A stretch of 6,747 nucleotides of DNA from Lentisphaeria bacterium (GTDB lineage Bacteria; Verrucomicrobiota; Lentisphaeria; Oligosphaerales; PUNB01). A program made the translations under genes and the position numbers. Location of the stretch: contig SLNM01000169.1 in assembly GCA_007133055.1 (NCBI GenBank), positions 1 through 6,747 on the forward strand, written 5' to 3'. Positions 6,323 to 6,747 of the stretch are shown here, in pieces (positions within the stretch are counted from its first letter, which is position 1; each line of letters starts with the position of its first letter). A model generated the notes under the pieces. The model was not told the origin of the DNA. It was given only the letters and a program-made list of their open reading frames with translations, and made no database searches.

Positions 6323-6632
6323 TTTCCTTCTCGTCGGAGCCTACGCGCTTGCCGCCCACGGATATCCACGCGCGACGATGGATATCGACATCTGGGTGAT
6401 GCCGGCGCCTGACAATGCTGATCGAGTCCTTCGGGCGCTGCGTCTTTTTGGTGCGCCTCTGCACAATGTCAACAGAAGCGATTTCGAGAGAGAGGGAACG
6501 GTTTTTCAAATCGGTGTTGCTCCGAGACGGATCTATATCATCACTGCTGCTTCGGGACTGCAGCTTGATTCAACATTCAGAAAATCATCGGTTGTGGAAT
6601 TCGCACACGCCCACCTATTCGATGTCGCGTGA
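6267..6632 (+). CDS. MNT-type nucleotidyltransferase, probably truncated and catalytically impaired
   Basis: The 121-residue product has the N-terminal core of minimal nucleotidyltransferases. LLVGAYALAAHGYPRATMDIDIWV (21-44) carries the Gly24-containing turn and the paired catalytic Asp39 and Asp41 for metal and NTP binding. Relatives I recall read RIDI or similar in the next acidic strand; here it is RRIYIIT with Tyr90 (codon TAT), one base from Asp GAT. They also usually continue for 30-50 residues with a conserved segment of the 'DLI..K...R.KD..D' kind, whereas this frame ends at 6632 after a non-matching tail (about 108-121). I read it as a decayed copy. In other systems such proteins pair with a HEPN partner or act as an antitoxin or toxin by AMPylating or nucleotidylating a target; no HEPN gene is seen here. 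The start lacks a clear Shine-Dalgarno and sits inside the preceding ORF, suggesting coupled translation. Confidence 0.7.
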   Translation: MLNEDYRDMLQALVDEKVSFLLVGAYALAAHGYPRATMDIDIWVMPAPDNADRVLRALRLFGAPLHNVNRSDFEREGTVFQIGVAPRRIYIITAASGLQLDSTFRKSSVVEFAHAHLFDVA

Positions 6633-6634
6633 TT

Positions 6635-6747
6635 TTAAGGATCGACACGTCTCAACAAGCCGTCGCAGGTTACGTTGCGCCACTCCGGATCGCCTTCGCC
6701 TATGGCCGGCACGGCACCACCAAAAAAAAGACCGGAGTCACCATTCC
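6635..6747 (-). other. Possible 3' end of an ORF entering from the right edge
   Basis: From the window edge to a TAA at 6637-6635 the minus strand is open for 36 codons. The reading includes SGLFFGGAVPAIGEGDPEWR and ends LLRRVDP. It has no internal start needed, since it would begin outside the window. The plus strand is also open over the same bases in one frame, reading RIAFAYGRHGTTKKKTGVTI near the edge. I cannot say which, if either, is translated; short open stretches at this GC content occur by chance. No family was recognised. Confidence 0.2.

Overview
This is a bacterial chromosomal window of moderately high GC content, gene-dense and mostly housekeeping, with a small accessory-looking patch at the right end. 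The organism cannot be fixed from sequence alone. The signal-peptide/coiled-coil/TPR protein, the DUF6132-like membrane protein and the short-ORF plus nucleotidyltransferase pair at the right end recall what I remember from Verrucomicrobiota, Lentisphaerota and Kiritimatiellota (PVC group) genomes. That assignment is an inference of low to moderate confidence.

Left part (1-2540): a LarB-type gene (180-875, +) for the first step of nickel-pincer nucleotide synthesis converges with a long minus-strand gene (989-2515) for an exported protein with a long coiled coil and C-terminal TPRs. No larC or larE is visible here.

Middle (2707-3766, minus strand): reading right to left there is a sigma70-like promoter, tRNA-Leu(CAA), three 30-bp tandem palindromic repeats that abut the tRNA 3' end, then trxA, a DUF6132-like small membrane protein and an FmdB-type zinc-ribbon protein. 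The last three genes overlap end to start and look translationally coupled, forming a small thiol/metal-flavoured operon that may be co-transcribed with the tRNA.

Right-centre (3909-5929): a complete class I-beta DAHP synthase (minus) is divergent from a HAD-IIA (NagD-like) phosphatase (plus), sharing a gap of about 134 bp.

Right end (5930-6747): a low-information intergenic stretch is followed by a short ORF of 53-63 codons that overlaps, by 56 nt in another frame, a small MNT-type nucleotidyltransferase. The nucleotidyltransferase carries Tyr where a third catalytic Asp is expected and seems to lose its usual C-terminus, so it looks like a decaying copy of a two-gene module. The last ~110 bases are open on both strands and may hold the edge of another element.

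The best candidates for something undescribed are the overlapping short-ORF/nucleotidyltransferase module and the tandem palindromes next to the tRNA. No CRISPR array, IS element or complete defence system was seen.
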